Positions 62,324-64,000 of a stretch of DNA of 64,000 nucleotides are shown here, piece after piece. Location of the stretch: the NCBI GenBank assembly GCA_964578835.1, contig CAZOEL010000008.1:50300-114299 (forward strand). Reading direction: 5' to 3'. The notes beneath the pieces are model-generated. The model ran no database searches, was not told the DNA's origin, and saw nothing but the letters and a program-made list of their open reading frames with translations. This DNA comes from CAZOEL01 sp964578835 (lineage in GTDB: Bacteria; Desulfobacterota; Syntrophobacteria; Syntrophobacterales; Syntrophobacteraceae). The first letter of the stretch is position 1, and each line of letters begins with the position of its first letter. A program made the position numbers and the translations under genes.

Positions 62324-64000
62324 ATGAAAAAAACATTGAGAAGACTCTTGTCTTCAAGCGTTGTCCTGTTGATTTTAGCAGCATCGGGCTCGCTGGCGGG
62401 AGCCCAGACAGAATCCACAACTCCGGATGCCGAGAGAAGTATTCTCGTGGGTCAGATATCTTTCATAGAAGGGCCGTTGCTGAGGTATGTGACGGATATC
62501 AACGACTGGGTGGCGGTCGTTAAAGACGCGCCCTTCGGGATGAATGACTCCTTGTATTCCGACAAGGAGACGCAAGCCGAATTCATAATGCCCAATGAAA
62601 CTTGGATCAGAATCGGCGGAGATACTCAAATCACTCTTCTGGCTCTGGAAGAAGACGCCACAGAGGTCGATGTCTCAAGCGGAATAGCGAGGTTTTACAA
62701 CAAAAGCTCTCAGACCGACATAAAGGCGGTCACACCTTATGGCTATGTAGCTGCACAGCCTGATACAACGTTTGACGTCTATGTCGGGGATAACTCTTTG
62801 GAAGTCGTAGCAGTTAAAGGAAAAGTTGTTTTCGTTCACAAGCCGGATGACGCCAAATTCGAGCTCAATGCTGGCGAGTCGTCTCTTTTGGCCGACAATG
62901 AGCAAGTCTCTCTCGGCGACGGACAGGTGAATGTCGCCTGGGACAACTGGAACCAGAGCCGAGAAACATTGTGGGCGAAAAAAGTTGATGTAAAAGGGGA
63001 ATCTGTCCGATATCTCCCGTCCCGGTTAAACTACGCTTCATCCAATCTGGATGGATACGGAAGGTGGGAAAGAGTTCATTACGACGGAGCTTATAGAAAC
63101 TTCTGGCGTCCGACGCGTGTGAGCTCCACCTGGTCTCCTTTTACAGTGGGAAGATGGACGGAATGGTACGGAGACCATGTTTGGATGCCTGAAGAACCCT
63201 TCGGGTATGTGACGCATCATTATGGCAACTGGGTCTGGGCAAACAGTAATTGGTACTGGGCCCCTCCTGTAGCGTCAGTCAATGCCAGCATCGGTCACAC
63301 GCCTCTTTCGATCGGCTTTGCATGGTATCCGGGAAGGGTCTCCTGGATCCGATCCGGGCCGTATATAGGATGGGCGCCGCTTGCTCCGTTCGAGCCCTAT
63401 TACGCCCGTCATCACTACGGAAGGCGCGCAGTAGTGGTAAAAAATGTCAACGTGCGCAATGTTATCATTGATCCTCACAGGTTGAGCTACATAGATCGCG
63501 CTGTCTTCGTTCCTCGCAATCGTTTGTTCTCTGTGAATAATTACAAAACCGTAAGGCTCCGTAATATCAATAGAACAGCGCTTTCAAGGAATTTGCGCGC
63601 ATCGCCTCTCCTCGATGAAAGGGTCGTTCCCGGTTATGCCAAATTGAACAGCAGGTACAGGTTTGCAACCGCAGACATAAATAGAAGGCCTCACTTGAGC
63701 GTGACGCAAAGGGCCCAGCGCATCCGCGCTTTATCCGAAGGGAGAAGGGAAGTCAGAGCAGCCGCCATTCGTCGTGATCTGCAAAAATTGAGAGCAGGAG
63801 CGATTGCGCAGGGCGCAACAATAGAAACGCCCAGAGTGCGTAATAGAATGGTGGCGAGGAATCTTGCCCGAGCTCCTGAGTCCAGGCTCAAGCTCCAGGA
63901 GAGATCCCTCAAGACTGAAGCGAGGCAATTGCGGGCGCAGGAGAGGAGAGCCCTGAACCAGCAAAGAAGACAGGCGGGAGAGGGCGGGAGAACGCTCGCT
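62324..64000 (+). CDS. Secreted FecR/DUF6600-type protein, partial at 3' end
   Basis: 559 codons from ATG 62324 with no stop before the window end. Signal peptide (LLSSSVVLLILAASGSLAGA). A FecR-like beta domain follows (GQISFIEGPLLRYVTDINDW, ETQAEFIMPNETWIRIGGDT, VVAVKGKVVFVH). Next is the Trp/Tyr/Gly-rich DUF6600 region (FTVGRWTEWYGDHVWMPEEP, GYVTHHYGNWVW, GWAPLAPFEPYYARHHY). The last ~130 residues are Arg/Ala/Gln-rich coiled helix (RVRNRMVARNLARAPESRLK). Such proteins are common in Desulfobacterota and acidobacteria and are thought to be surface or envelope proteins. Function unknown. Confidence 0.85.
   Translation, partial: MKKTLRRLLSSSVVLLILAASGSLAGAQTESTTPDAERSILVGQISFIEGPLLRYVTDINDWVAVVKDAPFGMNDSLYSDKETQAEFIMPNETWIRIGGDTQITLLALEEDATEVDVSSGIARFYNKSSQTDIKAVTPYGYVAAQPDTTFDVYVGDNSLEVVAVKGKVVFVHKPDDAKFELNAGESSLLADNEQVSLGDGQVNVAWDNWNQSRETLWAKKVDVKGESVRYLPSRLNYASSNLDGYGRWERVHYDGAYRNFWRPTRVSSTWSPFTVGRWTEWYGDHVWMPEEPFGYVTHHYGNWVWANSNWYWAPPVASVNASIGHTPLSIGFAWYPGRVSWIRSGPYIGWAPLAPFEPYYARHHYGRRAVVVKNVNVRNVIIDPHRLSYIDRAVFVPRNRLFSVNNYKTVRLRNINRTALSRNLRASPLLDERVVPGYAKLNSRYRFATADINRRPHLSVTQRAQRIRALSEGRREVRAAAIRRDLQKLRAGAIAQGATIETPRVRNRMVARNLARAPESRLKLQERSLKTEARQLRAQERRALNQQRRQAGEGGRTLA

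Overview
The window (about 54% GC by eye, no rRNA) looks like a chromosomal segment of an anaerobic Desulfobacterota (former Deltaproteobacteria) member. The pointers are a cysteine-paired AbrB protein of the type seen beside hgcAB, an arsenite methyltransferase, an NtrC-rich and sigma-54-rich regulatory style, PAS-rich hybrid kinases, MopE-type Cys/Asp repeats, and a bare HPr/EI phosphorelay beside minCDE. This assignment is an inference from gene content; no marker gene settles it.

Region 1 (1-17,111) is a metal/metalloid stress block. It opens with the C-terminal end of a molybdopterin oxidoreductase, then abrB-like and arsM on the plus strand. On the minus strand, from 14,937 down to 2,685, lies a long gene train: periplasmic ZraP-like protein, sensor kinase, 51-residue [2Fe-2S]/CopZ-like protein, NtrC-type regulator, small secreted His/Cys protein, CusC/CzcC-like outer-membrane factor, His-rich adaptor, HME-RND pump, PII-like protein, lipoprotein and a secreted FmdE-like protein. 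Divergently from 15,371 run a Spy/ZraP-like protein, a secreted CxxC thioredoxin and a CcdA-type membrane protein. Two outward-facing sigma-54 promoters (14,985-15,000 minus; 15,301-15,316 plus) flank three exact copies of the 8-mer TGTCGAAT. The simplest reading is one kinase/regulator pair driving both arms and its own synthesis.

Region 2 (17,252-30,052) is housekeeping and signalling: Gph-like phosphatase, PilZ protein, YkgJ-type protein, smpB, enzyme I and HPr, a 1,185-residue REC-GAF-PAS-kinase-REC protein, CBS-pair and HPP membrane proteins, then a TetR regulator and a cupin behind a good sigma-70 promoter with a palindromic operator. Two copies of a ~125-bp MITE-like palindrome, each flanked by its own 8-bp direct repeat, lie at 19,831 and 26,951; the second abuts a decayed histidine-kinase ATPase remnant.

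Region 3 (30,053-45,384) is gene-poor and repeat-rich: tRNA-Lys(CTT), several small orphan genes (single-TM protein, DUF6788-like, stand-alone Cache-like), an ADP-ribosylglycohydrolase, a 1,553-residue secreted MopE-like protein with an in-frame 480-bp tandem duplication, a CSLREA-type beta-helix protein, a degraded transposase-like remnant, a zinc-ribbon miniprotein and a rhodanese-ferritin fusion.

Region 4 (45,385-64,000): a double-length UvrA (four ABC cassettes) convergent with dinB, an ABM-domain enzyme, a CoA-transferase-GNAT fusion followed by a HAD phosphatase, minC-minD-minE-moaD-like, a Gly-rich protein, a PgpH-type 7TMR-HD protein, a secreted cyclophilin, and the start of a FecR/DUF6600-type secreted protein that runs off the window end. 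A second long repeat pair (34,682 and 60,831) links regions 3 and 4.
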